A DNA stretch of 64,000 nucleotides from Oceanidesulfovibrio marinus (lineage in GTDB: Bacteria; Desulfobacterota; Desulfovibrionia; Desulfovibrionales; Desulfovibrionaceae). Under the pieces are notes generated by a model. That model made no database searches, was not told where the DNA came from, and worked only from the letters and a program-made list of their open reading frames with translations. Made by a program: the position numbers and the translations under genes. This document shows, in pieces, positions 9,802 to 18,946 of this stretch. Position 1 is the first letter of the stretch. Every line of letters starts with the position of its first letter. The stretch spans positions 62,001 to 126,000 of the forward strand of contig NZ_CP039543.1 of NCBI RefSeq assembly GCF_013085545.1, in the 5' to 3' direction.

Positions 9802-11895
9802 TCAGGAGCCGGTGCTCTCCATGCCCTGGCGAACCTTGGCCAGCACGGAGTGCAATTCGTCCATGTCCAGAGGCTTGGACAGATAGAAGTCCATGCCCCT
9901 GTCGATGAAGCATTCCTTGTCCCCTTTCATGGCGTAGGCCGTCATAGCGACAATGGCGATGTCTTTGGGCAGCCCCTCTTCGCCGTCGCGGATCATGCGG
10001 GTGGCTTCCACGCCGTCGAGCCCAGGCATCTGCACGTCCATGAAAACACAGTCGAACTGCTGCTCGCGCAGGGCCTGGAGCGCGTCATACCCGTTGGCCA
10101 CGGCCGTCACGTCGTGGCCGAGCTTGCCCAGCAGCCGCGAGGCGAAGGTGCGGTTCACCAGATTGTCCTCGGCCAGGAGAATTCTGATGCGGCCGTTGGC
10201 CACGGGCTGCGCAGGCGCAGCAGGCTTGCTTTCCTCGGTGCAGCTCTCCTTTTCCTGCACGATCTGTACGGGCAGAGAAACATAGATCGACGTGCCCTTG
10301 CCGCTCTCGCTTTCCAGGCACAGGCTGCCGTCCATCATGCGCACCAGCCCGCGGACGATGTTCAGGCCGAGGCCGGAGCCCTGGTGCTTGCGCGAGAAGG
10401 AGTTGTCCGCCTGGGTGAACGAATCGAATATTCGGGTGAGGGCGTCGTCCGGGATGCCGCAGCCCGAGTCCTCCACCGTGAGCAGCAGCCGGGTTCCGGA
10501 GCCCGAGCCATAGCCCAGGTCCCACAGCCCCACGCGCACGTCCCCTTTTTCCGAGAACTTGACGGCGTTGGAGATGAGGTTGTTGAGGATCTGGCGCAGC
10601 CGGCCGTCGTCGCCTTCGATGCAATCGGGAAGCGTGTTGCCCAGGGTGTAGCTCAACCCTACGCGGCCCATGGCGGCCTGGTTGGCAAAGGCGTCCGTCA
10701 CGGAGCGCACCAGCTGCTTCAGATGCACCGGCTCGCGGCGCATCTCCATCCTGCCGGCCTCGATCTTGGAGAAATCCAGAATGTCGTTGATGACTGTGAG
10801 CAGGCCCTTGGCCGAGTCCATGGCCGTATGCAGATAGTTCGCCTGCTCGTCGTCCAGCCGGGTGCTCAGGGTGAGCTGGAGCATGCCCATGATGCCGGAG
10901 ATAGGCGTGCGTATCTCATGGCTCATGTTGGCCAGAAACCGGCTCTTGGCGCGGTCGGCGCTTTCTGCGGCCTCCTTGGCGGCCACGAGCTTCTCGTTTG
11001 CGTCCTTCAGCTCGGTGATGTCCTGCACGATGCAGATGAACGCCCGGGGCGCACCGCCCGGGTTGAGGATGGAGCTGGCTGTCACGGAGGCCGGGAACTC
11101 CCTGCCGTCCTTGGTCTGGAACGTGGTCTCAAGCTGGGCGCTGCCCTGGGCGAGGAGCTGGCTGAGGTCCATGCGCAGGGAATCGAGGATGTTCCGCGGC
11201 CAGTAGGGGAACGGCGGGCCCTGGTCCAGCAGCTCCTCGCGGGTGAAGCCGGTCAGGGTGCAGAATGTTTCGTTCACGTCTATGTGGTAGCCGCGGTTGT
11301 CGATGACCACGATGCCCAGTCCGGCGTTCTGGATGATCGAGCGCTGGCGCTTCTCGGCTTCCTCCAGCCGGAGCTGCGCCACGGCCAGGTCGGTCACGTC
11401 CGTCATGCTGGCGATGAGCTCGACCCTTGGCTCGCGCTTGAGCAGCCGGAGCTGCATCCGGATGTAGGCTATCTCGCCGTCCTTGCGGGGAATGCGCAGG
11501 CGGCGCACCGTGTCGCGGGAGCCGAGCACGGCCTCTTTGATCGCGCCGAAGAAGCTCACGTGGTCCTGCGGGGCAAGGTAGACGACGAACGGCTTGTGCA
11601 TGAGCTTGCCGCGCGGCATGCGCAACATCTCAGATGAGGTCTGGTTGGCCTTGAGGATGACGCCGCATTCGTCCAGCACCAGATAGCCGCCGGGCGCTGC
11701 CTCGAAGAGATTCTCGTACTCTTCTTTCAGCACGATCAGCTCTTCCTGGCGCGAGGCGAGCTCCTGGTTCTGCAGCTCGAGCTCGATCTGGTGGACGCGC
11801 ATCTCGTACAGAGATTTGTCCGTGTCCGCCGAGTCGCCGTCCGGATTCTGCTTCGATAATACTTCGATGGCTTGCTTGCGTAGATCGTCGGTCAT
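9802..11895 (-). CDS. PAS-containing hybrid histidine kinase
   Basis: The 697-residue protein has no signal peptide or membrane helix, so it should be cytosolic. After a short helical region (about 25-60, [18 protein letters not shown]) come two PAS domains (about 60-170, [16 protein letters not shown]; about 185-300, [18 protein letters not shown]). HisKA follows with His326 in [11 protein letters not shown], then HATPase ([28 protein letters not shown]). The receiver has phospho-acceptor Asp620 in VFMDVQMPG, and its conserved Lys is in [12 protein letters not shown]. It faces the CheB-CheR-PAS gene tail to tail, with 51 bases between. No regulator gene is adjacent. No Shine-Dalgarno is evident before the ATG. 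Confidence 0.92.
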   Translation of the reverse strand: MTDDLRKQAIEVLSKQNPDGDSADTDKSLYEMRVHQIELELQNQELASRQEELIVLKEEYENLFEAAPGGYLVLDECGVILKANQTSSEMLRMPRGKLMHKPFVVYLAPQDHVSFFGAIKEAVLGSRDTVRRLRIPRKDGEIAYIRMQLRLLKREPRVELIASMTDVTDLAVAQLRLEEAEKRQRSIIQNAGLGIVVIDNRGYHIDVNETFCTLTGFTREELLDQGPPFPYWPRNILDSLRMDLSQLLAQGSAQLETTFQTKDGREFPASVTASSILNPGGAPRAFICIVQDITELKDANEKLVAAKEAAESADRAKSRFLANMSHEIRTPISGIMGMLQLTLSTRLDDEQANYLHTAMDSAKGLLTVINDILDFSKIEAGRMEMRREPVHLKQLVRSVTDAFANQAAMGRVGLSYTLGNTLPDCIEGDDGRLRQILNNLISNAVKFSEKGDVRVGLWDLGYGSGSGTRLLLTVEDSGCGIPDDALTRIFDSFTQADNSFSRKHQGSGLGLNIVRGLVRMMDGSLCLESESGKGTSIYVSLPVQIVQEKESCTEESKPAAPAQPVANGRIRILLAEDNLVNRTFASRLLGKLGHDVTAVANGYDALQALREQQFDCVFMDVQMPGLDGVEATRMIRDGEEGLPKDIAIVAMTAYAMKGDKECFIDRGMDFYLSKPLDMDELHSVLAKVRQGMESTGS

Positions 11896-11960
11896 GTTGT
11901 GCGTCGGATAAAGATGAGAAAGTCCATATATACTAGACTACCATGGGAGTTAATACAAGA

Positions 11961-12857
11961 TCATTCAGGAAAAATGCGGATTCTTGCGGGGTCCGGAAAG
12001 CAGGCCAGGGCGCTGCGATGGCCCAGCAGGGTCCGCCAGGGGCCGATCCAGTCGCGGCCGTGGCCCATGCCCGACACATTCACTATCTGCAGACACGGCG
12101 CATTTCCGAGCGCGTGAAAGAACGCCACCGTGGTGGCGGGCGGTACAATCGCATCCTGTTCGCCGCAGAAGTGGATCTGGGGGATGGCGCGCAACGCAGG
12201 GGCCGCGTCCACGGGATTCAGGGAGTCTGCCAGCGGCGTAACACCGTGGTGGCGCGTCCAGGCCTGGTGGTCCAGGTCGGCGGCCACGGTGATGAGCGAG
12301 GCGACGTCGTTCTGCGAAGCCGCCAGCAGGGCGGCCATGGCGCCGCCGCCGGAATGCCCCACCAGATGCAGCCGGCGGGCGCCGAATCGCCGGAGCGCCT
12401 GGTCCAGAGCTCTGCTCATGGCGGAGATCATCTGCGGGCCGTAGCGGCCCAGGGTCCAGTCCACGGGCGCGCATTCGCGCCACGAGTCCGGCTGCTCCGG
12501 CCCGGTGAACTGGCACGGCCGGCCGAGGTAGAGGACGTTGGGAGCCGGGTCCTGCACGGCCAGGGCAAGGGCTACGGGAAAGTCCGGCGTGGGGTTGGGT
12601 GAAACCGTGGAGCGGGAGAGGTAGGGGCGGCCGTCGCCCTGGATGTAGACCACGAGGTCGTCCCCGCGGCCCTGGCTGTGGAATCCGGTGATCAGGTAGT
12701 CGCCGGCGTCGAACCGGACCTGTGTAAAACCGCGGTCTGCGGCGAAACGCCGCGCATCCGACAGGCTGCGTTCCCAGCGTGCGCCACAGCCGGCCAGCAC
12801 CAGGGCTAAGCCGACTGCGGCGAAAAGCACGGCTAGGCGCGCAGTCCGGAGCACCAC
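11961..12857 (-). CDS. Alpha/beta-hydrolase-fold lipoprotein
   Basis: The product has 298 residues and starts with GTG at 12857, only 3 bases after the stop of the preceding polyampholyte gene. Translation is probably coupled, since there is no ribosome-binding site of its own. The N-terminus is a lipoprotein signal (LFAAVGLALVLAGC, lipobox Cys near 24), so it should be membrane-anchored in the envelope. The nucleophile elbow GHSGGG (about 166) and the late His in GMGHGRDW fit an alpha/beta hydrolase; the acid is probably in CGEQDAIVPP. Paired Cys residues could form disulfides. The substrate is unknown. The operon link to a cytoplasmic-looking repeat protein is odd. Confidence 0.8.
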   Translation of the reverse strand: MVLRTARLAVLFAAVGLALVLAGCGARWERSLSDARRFAADRGFTQVRFDAGDYLITGFHSQGRGDDLVVYIQGDGRPYLSRSTVSPNPTPDFPVALALAVQDPAPNVLYLGRPCQFTGPEQPDSWRECAPVDWTLGRYGPQMISAMSRALDQALRRFGARRLHLVGHSGGGAMAALLAASQNDVASLITVAADLDHQAWTRHHGVTPLADSLNPVDAAPALRAIPQIHFCGEQDAIVPPATTVAFFHALGNAPCLQIVNVSGMGHGRDWIGPWRTLLGHRSALACFPDPARIRIFPE

Positions 12858-12860
12858 GCG

Positions 12861-14693
12861 CTAGAAAGGCTTGTCAAAGGCGCCAAGGGTTATCTTCTGG
12901 CGTTTGCCCACGCCGCCGCGCTGCTCCAGCACGGAGAGGCGGTTGGCCAGCTCGCTGCCTTCGAGGATGCGCCAGTGCGCCTCGATGAGCGCATGCAGGG
13001 TCTTGGCCTGGTTCGGGTCCAGCTCGCCCAGGGACACGGCGCGGACCACGGACTCGCTCGCCTGCAGAATGTTCTCGTGGGTGTCCAGCGGCGGCAGATC
13101 GATGTGCAGCCGCGCCTCGTCCACCGGGGCCAGAACGCGCTCGATGCACAGGGCCAGGGCCTGGACATCGCCGTCCAGCGCCTTGGAGACCACGGCGTCG
13201 GCGAGCTCGTCGGCCTTTTCCATGAGCTTGCGGCGCATGACGGCGGCGGAAGGCGCGTCCAGGGTGACGGCGCTGGGGTCCTGGATTTCTGGGATGCTCT
13301 CGGCGGCAGTGTGCCCTTCGCTCGTCACATGCTCCACGGAAGCCTCCTTGGCTGCTGTACGACGCGGCTTGTCGGCGGAAATGGTGAGTCCCGATTTGAT
13401 GGGCCCGGACGAGGTGAAGAATCCGGAGCTGGAAAGGGTGTCGCGGTAGCCGCCCGGCTGCGGCTCCGGCTCTGTCTGCTGCGGCGCGAACTGGGCCGCG
13501 AGCTCTTCCTCCTTGGAGGAGACGCGCTTGCCGATGGCCTGCTTAAGCTTGTCGAGATCCATGTTGGGCGGCGCGGAAGGCGGTGTGGACGGCGGAGTGG
13601 GAGCCGGATCGGCCTGTTTCTGTTCGAGAAGCGACTCAAAAGCCGTCCCGATCGGATCCTTGGCAGGTGGAACCACCATGGGCGGCTGTTTGGATGCGTC
13701 GGAAGATTCGGCCGCGCCGGGCTTCTCGGAAGCGGCCGGAGTGGAGAAGGGCGTTCTGGCGGCCTCGAAATCGGGCTGCTCGGCCTTGACAAATGCGGGC
13801 AAGCCTGGGCTGGATGGCGCTTCCTTGGCCGCTTCTGCCGCAGGCTTTTTCTCCGCGGCCTTGGGCTCTTCCTTCTTTTCCTCGGCCTTGGATTTGGCGG
13901 CGGACTTGTCCTCGTCCGCCTTGGCTTCGTCCTTCTTGGCCTCGGCCTTGGGCTCTTCTTTTTTCGCGTCCGGCTTGGCCTCGACTATGGCCTCAGGCTT
14001 GGCGTCGACTATGACCTCTGGCTTGGCTTCGGCTTTCTTTTCGTCTGATTTCTTGGCCTCGGCCTTTGGCTCAGGTTTCTTGTCCTCTGCCTTTTTCTCG
14101 TCCGGCTTAGTCTCTGGCTTGGGCTCGTCTTTTTTGGCGTCCGGTTTGGCTTCTGCCTTTGGCTCTTCCTTCTTGGGCTCAGCCTTGGACTCCGGCTTCT
14201 TTTCTTCGGCTTTGGACTCGGATTTCTTCTCTGCAGCCTTGTCCTCTTCCGCCTTGGCTACGTCCTTCTTGTCGTCCTTCTTGGCTTCGGCCTTGGGGGC
14301 TTCCTTTTTCTCGTCCGACTTGGCCTCGGCTTTCTTGTCGTCAGCCTTTTTGGCCTCGACTTTCGGCTCGGGCTTCTTGTCCTCGACCTTTTTCTCGGCC
14401 GGCTTTGGCTCTTCCTTCTTGGGCTCAGCCTTGGGTTCCGGCTTTTTCTCAGTAGCTTTGGGCTCCGGCTTTTTTTCCTCGGCCTTGGGCTCGGCTTTCT
14501 TCTCCGCGGCCTTGGCGGACTCTTCCTGCTCGGAGAAACGGGCCATCTCTTCCCATGAGGCGCGGTCCTCATCGGTGAGCTCGTTTTCCCAGACCTCGCG
14601 TGCAGCACCGGCAAGGATGCTTTTGTCGACCTTGTATTCTTTGCTGAATACTTCGGTGAAGTATTCAAAGCCACTGCGATACTTGGCGCTCAT
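12861..14693 (-). CDS. Polyampholyte repeat protein with HMG-box-like N-terminus
   Basis: The protein has 610 residues in three parts. Residues 5-53 form a small helical domain whose aromatic pattern recalls an HMG box (F9, F12, F16, W35, L39 then TDEDRASW, A51). Residues about 55-295 are almost only K, E, A, P and D in irregular repeats such as EEKKPEPKAEAKK, close to charge-balanced. Residues about 295-478 are a Pro/Ser-rich linker. Residues about 478-600 are a helical globular domain (ALCIERVLAP, DLPPLDTHENILQA, LGELDPNQAKTLHALIEAH). From memory this tail resembles the C-terminal part of DUF5681-type proteins. There is no signal peptide. It is transcribed away from the related giant gene at 15011 and leads an operon with the hydrolase. 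Function is unknown; DNA or nucleoid binding is an inference. Confidence 0.75.
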   Translation of the reverse strand: MSAKYRSGFEYFTEVFSKEYKVDKSILAGAAREVWENELTDEDRASWEEMARFSEQEESAKAAEKKAEPKAEEKKPEPKATEKKPEPKAEPKKEEPKPAEKKVEDKKPEPKVEAKKADDKKAEAKSDEKKEAPKAEAKKDDKKDVAKAEEDKAAEKKSESKAEEKKPESKAEPKKEEPKAEAKPDAKKDEPKPETKPDEKKAEDKKPEPKAEAKKSDEKKAEAKPEVIVDAKPEAIVEAKPDAKKEEPKAEAKKDEAKADEDKSAAKSKAEEKKEEPKAAEKKPAAEAAKEAPSSPGLPAFVKAEQPDFEAARTPFSTPAASEKPGAAESSDASKQPPMVVPPAKDPIGTAFESLLEQKQADPAPTPPSTPPSAPPNMDLDKLKQAIGKRVSSKEEELAAQFAPQQTEPEPQPGGYRDTLSSSGFFTSSGPIKSGLTISADKPRRTAAKEASVEHVTSEGHTAAESIPEIQDPSAVTLDAPSAAVMRRKLMEKADELADAVVSKALDGDVQALALCIERVLAPVDEARLHIDLPPLDTHENILQASESVVRAVSLGELDPNQAKTLHALIEAHWRILEGSELANRLSVLEQRGGVGKRQKITLGAFDKPF

Positions 14694-15010
14694 GTGTCCA
14701 TGTCTCCGCTGTGTTCAACGTGTCTTTAAGGGATTGGGCGGGCCTCAGGAAATCCACCGCAAATGGACCCTAGCACGTCCGCTTATCATGAGCAATTGCC
14801 TGGGATTAACATGCGTGGAGCAGGTCTGGCGGGCTTTGGGCCCCGTCAATGGCGGCTTTAATGCCCAGGCGCACCATAACCACCGATAATCGCATGCTTT
14901 AGGGGTTGTTAACTCTTGTCTGGATGTGGTACAAGTCAGCACCATAAGTGTGTCCGTGCTTATTAATTGGGCAACAGCCTCTTCAGCAGGCGCATAACAA
15001 CGTTACTACG
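14694..15010. promoter_or_regulatory. Divergent promoter region of the two polyampholyte genes
   Basis: These 317 bases separate the starts of the two divergent giant genes. An imperfect dyad, ACTCTTGT (14912-14919) and ACAAGTC (14931-14937), lies about 75 bases before the rightward start. It is a candidate operator, perhaps for the MerR-like domain encoded by that gene. The region is AT-richer than the flanking genes. The rightward frame is open back to a GTG at 14948, but the added residues (MCPCLLIGQQ) do not look like part of the HTH domain. No clear sigma-70 boxes were seen. Confidence 0.4.
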
Positions 15011-18000
15011 ATGGATAACGAGCTCGTCAGTATTGCAGACATGGCTACGGCTACCGGGTTACAGGAAAATACCGTGCGACGGTACGTTTCCGATCACCCC
15101 GGCGTTTTCATTCCTGCTACGAGCTCTGGGCGAACGCTTTACGATGCCAGTGCCATCGAATTGCTGTCGCGTGTTCACGACCTGACCGGAGCCGGGTTCT
15201 CCAGACAGGAAATAACAACGTCTCTCCAGGAAACACTCGAGATGGCTTCGAACCATTCATTCTCCGGCAAGGATACCGACCTGGCGGACATGCTCCGGCA
15301 GGCGGTTACCGAAGGCGTGGCGGGCGGCATCAAGACTCTGGTGAACGAGTTGCAGGCGGCCAACGACCGCCTTGCGGCCCTGGAGGCACGGCTCGACGCA
15401 GCCCTGGGCCTGAGTCCCGAGGCTGGTCCGGCCGCGGACTCGGCGGCGAGCACCAATGCCCTGGCGATCAGCTCCATTCCGATAGCCGTGCAGGAATCCA
15501 GGGAAGCGCTGACGCCGTTTGAAGACACGGTGGAAGAGCCGGAGCCGGAGCAGGCGTCGCTCTTCAAGAGCAGCGCGCCGGCCGCTCCTCCCATCGACAA
15601 AGCGCCTGTAAAGGAATCTGTCGAGTCGGAGAAGAAGGTCCCGGCAGAGGAATCTGCAAAAGAGCCTGCCGAGCCGGCGAAGAAAGCCGTTGCCGACACG
15701 TTCGCTCCGGAGGTGGCCGCGGATATGGGCGGCGGGTTCACCCAGGAAACGCCCATGGTTTCCGAGCCCGCCGGGCAGAAAGAGCCCGAGAGCCAGGCCA
15801 AGAAGGCTGATGCCATAGCCGAGCTGCAGAAGGCGGTGGCCGAAGAGGTCGCCATGCCCGCGGACAAGGCGGACAAGGCGGACAAGGCAAAGATGGCGCC
15901 GACCAAACCGGCGGATAAGGCCGAGCCGGGCAAGCCTGCTGAGCCGGAAAAACCCGAGGATAAGGCCAAACCTGGGGACAAGGCCAAGGCGGAGCCGGCT
16001 ACGCCCGCGGATAAGGCCGAGACAAAGCTGGCCAAGCCTGCGGATAAAGCCAAGGCCGAGCCGGTGGCGGGGACGACCGCTTCGAAACCGTCTGAGCCGA
16101 AGGCTGAAGAAAAGGCAGCCGGCCCCGAAGAGGCGCAGGCCGAACCCACGGATGCCTTTGCGGCTGCAGCCAAGGCGCGGGCCAAGAAGCCCGAAGCCAA
16201 GGCGGAGCCCGAGCCGGAGAAGAAGGCCGAGGCGAAGAAATCTGAGCCCAAGGCTGCTGAGGATAAGAAGCTCGAACCCAAGCCCGAAGCCGAAGAGACG
16301 AAGAAAGCGCCTGAGGCTAAGGTTGAGGCCAAGGCTGAGCCGGCCAAAGAAGAGCCCAAGAGCGCAATCAAGGCCGAGGAAAAGAAAGCCGAGGCCAAGG
16401 TCGAAGAGAAGGCCGAAGAGAAGAAGACCAAAGAGAAGGCCGAGGACAAGAAGTCTGAGGTTAAGAAGGTCGAGGACAAAAAGGCCGAGACCAAAGCGGA
16501 CGAGAAGAAGCCGGAACCCAAGGCCGCACCTGAAAAGGGGGCACTGAAGACCGAGGCCAAGCCTGAGGCCAAGGCGGCGGAGAAGGAGCCCGAGGCCAAG
16601 CCGGAAGGGAAAAAAGACGAGCCCAAGCCTGAGGCCAAGGCGGCGGAGAAGGAGCCCGAGGCCAAGCCGGAAGGGAAAAAAGACGAGCCCAAGTCAGAGG
16701 TCAAGCCTGACGAGAAAAAGGTTGAGGCTAAGAAGTCGGAGCCAAAGGTCGAGGCCAAGAAGGCCGACGACAAGAAAGCCGAGGCCAAGCCCGAGGTCGC
16801 AAAGGAAGAGCCAAAGGCCGCGCCTGCCGCTGGAGCCGGGTTGGATCTGGATACCGGCATCGACAGCATCGATCTGGACGAAGACTTTTTCGATGAGGAG
16901 GTCCCCACCATCGAGCTGGAGGAGGTGGTCGTCGAGGAAGGGCCTGCAAAGACGGCTGCAGAGACCACCAACTTCGATTTCGGCGGCCCGGAGTTTGACA
17001 TAGAGAGCGCCACGGCTGATCTGCTCAACGATCTCGAAGGGCGGGATGTTTCCCCGGAATGGGAGTTCGAGGTTAACGCGTTGGCGGAAACCGACAAGAC
17101 CCTGCCTGATTTTTCCGAGGAAGACGCCGAGGACACCTGGGAGTTCGATACTCCGGCAAAGGATTCGGGTGCGCCGGACGAGGCTGAAGCCCCCGGGGCC
17201 GAAGATATTTTCCTTGAGGAGACGCAAAAGCCCGTGTCGGCGGAGCTTTCGGACGAGCTGCTGGGCGATTCCGGGAAGGCCGAGGAGCCAGATGTCCTGG
17301 ATCTCGACGCCGCGACCATGGTGGGCAAGAAGGAGACGCCGAAGCCTGAAGCCGTTGCAATGGGCGCTCCTGAAAAGGTTACCGAACCGGCAGGGCCTGC
17401 CGTCCCCGGCAAGGAGACCATCGAACCCGCAAAGGTCGCGCCGGCTGACGCAAAGGCGCAGAAGGAAGAAGCCAAGGCCGAAGCCGCTCCGGCAAAAGCG
17501 CCGGAGGCCAAAACTGCTCTGGACAAGGTGGAGCCGAAGCCCGAAGCCGAGAAGCCGGCCAAGGACAAGGTGGCCACGGCTGCCGGGGAAATCAAGCCGG
17601 CAACCGAGGCAAAGCCCGCTGAAAAGGCCGAACCCAAAGCGGCTGCGGGTGGCAAAGAGCAGGCCAAGGACAAGGCGGAAACACCCGCCGCCAAGGGTGC
17701 TGAACCCAAGGTTGAAAAGGCCGCTGACTCTGACACAATCACGGATACGATCGCGGACAAGACTGTTGAACCCAAGGACGAGAAAGCGCCTGCCGCCAAG
17801 GCCGAGCCCATGCCGGCCGAGGGCAAGAAGGCGGCGGAAGCGAAGAAGCCTGACGAGAAAAAGAGCAAGCCCGAGAAGCCTGAAACGGGCAAGGTTGCTC
17901 AGGCAGACACCGGCAAGGAGCCGGCCGCGCCTGAGGCCAAGGCTGACAAGCCCGAGCCCGAGAAGGCCGCGCCTGTATCCGAGCCCGAGAAGATTTCGAC

Positions 18001-18688
18001 CGAGCCGGCCGCCGCAAAGCCGCCGGAGGCGTCCAAGCCTGCTGCGGAACCCGCGAAGCCTGCGCCAGCTGCCGAAAAGACGGCCTCCGCAAAGGAGCCG
18101 GCGGTAGAGAAACCGGCCGAAGCCGTGGAAGTCGCCGAGAAGAAGGCGCCGACGCCTGCTCCTGACGAAGCTTTGGAAGCCGAGGCGGAGATCATCCTGG
18201 AGCCGGAGGCAGAGGCTGAGCCGGCCCCGCAGAAGAAGGAGCCGGAGAAGGCGGAGCGCAAAAAGCAGACCGCCGAAGCGCGCAAAAAGGAAGAAGAGGC
18301 GCGCAAGAAGGAAGATGAGGAAGCCGACATCGTGCTGGAGGTCGGCGAGGAGGGCGAGGAAGGCGAGGAGAGCGAGGAGACGACCGACGAGGCTCCGGAG
18401 CGCCAGATCATCTTCAACGAGTACAACGAGCCCACGCAACCGCCTGTGACGCCACGGGAAACGCGCCGTGTCATCTGGTACATGCACAAGCGCGGCTGCG
18501 AGCTCACCCAGATTGCCGACTACCTCGCCCTGGAGCGCGTGCCCACGTTCTCCGGTCGCGGCACCTGGAACAGCGAACGCGTCTCCCAGGTGGTGAAAAC
18601 CTTGGAGCGCCGCGTGAAAGAGCGTAAGCAGAAACGCCAGAGCGACAGGCCGGCCAAGGTCAGCGCCATGGACGACCTGATCGGCTGA
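15011..18688 (+). CDS. Giant polyampholyte protein with MerR-like HTH and recombinase-type C-terminal HTH
   Basis: The protein has 1225 residues from the ATG at 15011 (MDNELVSIADMATATGL). Residues 1-75 look like a MerR-type helix-turn-helix (VSIADMATATGLQENTVRRY, then GRTLYDASAIELLSRV), followed by a short helix and coiled-coil part. Residues about 180-605 and about 780-1130 are extremely rich in A, E, K and P. Between them (about 610-720) is an acidic segment with spaced aromatics (DLDEDFFDEEVPTIELEE, FDFGGPEFDIES). Residues about 1140-1205 (RRVIWYMHKRGCELTQIA, then ERVPTFSGRGTWNSERVSQV) resemble the Recombinase (DNA-binding) domain of large serine recombinases, but no catalytic resolvase domain is present. 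The architecture suggests a DNA-binding protein with very long disordered linkers. Exact biology is unknown. A strong terminator follows. Confidence 0.75.
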   Translation: MDNELVSIADMATATGLQENTVRRYVSDHPGVFIPATSSGRTLYDASAIELLSRVHDLTGAGFSRQEITTSLQETLEMASNHSFSGKDTDLADMLRQAVTEGVAGGIKTLVNELQAANDRLAALEARLDAALGLSPEAGPAADSAASTNALAISSIPIAVQESREALTPFEDTVEEPEPEQASLFKSSAPAAPPIDKAPVKESVESEKKVPAEESAKEPAEPAKKAVADTFAPEVAADMGGGFTQETPMVSEPAGQKEPESQAKKADAIAELQKAVAEEVAMPADKADKADKAKMAPTKPADKAEPGKPAEPEKPEDKAKPGDKAKAEPATPADKAETKLAKPADKAKAEPVAGTTASKPSEPKAEEKAAGPEEAQAEPTDAFAAAAKARAKKPEAKAEPEPEKKAEAKKSEPKAAEDKKLEPKPEAEETKKAPEAKVEAKAEPAKEEPKSAIKAEEKKAEAKVEEKAEEKKTKEKAEDKKSEVKKVEDKKAETKADEKKPEPKAAPEKGALKTEAKPEAKAAEKEPEAKPEGKKDEPKPEAKAAEKEPEAKPEGKKDEPKSEVKPDEKKVEAKKSEPKVEAKKADDKKAEAKPEVAKEEPKAAPAAGAGLDLDTGIDSIDLDEDFFDEEVPTIELEEVVVEEGPAKTAAETTNFDFGGPEFDIESATADLLNDLEGRDVSPEWEFEVNALAETDKTLPDFSEEDAEDTWEFDTPAKDSGAPDEAEAPGAEDIFLEETQKPVSAELSDELLGDSGKAEEPDVLDLDAATMVGKKETPKPEAVAMGAPEKVTEPAGPAVPGKETIEPAKVAPADAKAQKEEAKAEAAPAKAPEAKTALDKVEPKPEAEKPAKDKVATAAGEIKPATEAKPAEKAEPKAAAGGKEQAKDKAETPAAKGAEPKVEKAADSDTITDTIADKTVEPKDEKAPAAKAEPMPAEGKKAAEAKKPDEKKSKPEKPETGKVAQADTGKEPAAPEAKADKPEPEKAAPVSEPEKISTEPAAAKPPEASKPAAEPAKPAPAAEKTASAKEPAVEKPAEAVEVAEKKAPTPAPDEALEAEAEIILEPEAEAEPAPQKKEPEKAERKKQTAEARKKEEEARKKEDEEADIVLEVGEEGEEGEESEETTDEAPERQIIFNEYNEPTQPPVTPRETRRVIWYMHKRGCELTQIADYLALERVPTFSGRGTWNSERVSQVVKTLERRVKERKQKRQSDRPAKVSAMDDLIG
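16561..16692 (+). repeat. Perfect 66-bp tandem duplication inside the polyampholyte gene
   Basis: Two identical 66-bp units (16561-16626 and 16627-16692) encode a 22-residue unit (PEAKAAEKEPEAKPEGKKDE plus PK) twice. The perfect identity at DNA level, in a gene whose other repeats are degenerate, points to a recent slippage or unequal-exchange event. Confidence 0.9.
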
Positions 18689-18718
18689 TCGCGCCTACGT
18701 ATTTGATTGATCCCTTCA

Positions 18719-18744
18719 AGCCCGCCATCCGGCGGGCTTTTTTT
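18719..18744 (+). terminator. Rho-independent terminator after the giant polyampholyte gene
   Basis: An 8-bp perfect stem, AGCCCGCC/GGCGGGCT with loop ATCC, runs straight into seven or more T residues, 30 bases after the stop codon at 18688. It isolates the gene from the phage genes downstream. Confidence 0.9.
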
Positions 18745-18946
18745 GTTCTTCGCATCCGAATGCGTCCATACAATTAGACTGAAGCATCCACACCCCACAG
18801 CGGCCAGGATGCGGCCATCGCTTCACTGCGTTCAATCGCGTCAAGAGGGCAGAGCCGGGGTTCTGGAGGGCAGCGGCGGGTAAGTGCGTGCTGGCTCCTG
18901 CTGCGCCGATACACTGGTGTCCGGACGCACAACAAGGAGTGATGCA

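Noticed and set aside
15175-17892. A 905-codon open frame antisense to the giant polyampholyte gene
   Set aside because: It is the Ser/Ala/Gly/Phe-rich mirror of the K/E/A/P repeats, caused by biased codons. The plus-strand frame has folded HTH domains at both ends and a terminator.
18745-18946. Possible tRNA or phage attachment site at the left edge of the phage genes
   Set aside because: No T-arm sequence or cloverleaf could be built, and no matching direct repeat was seen at the right edge near 39.7 kb.
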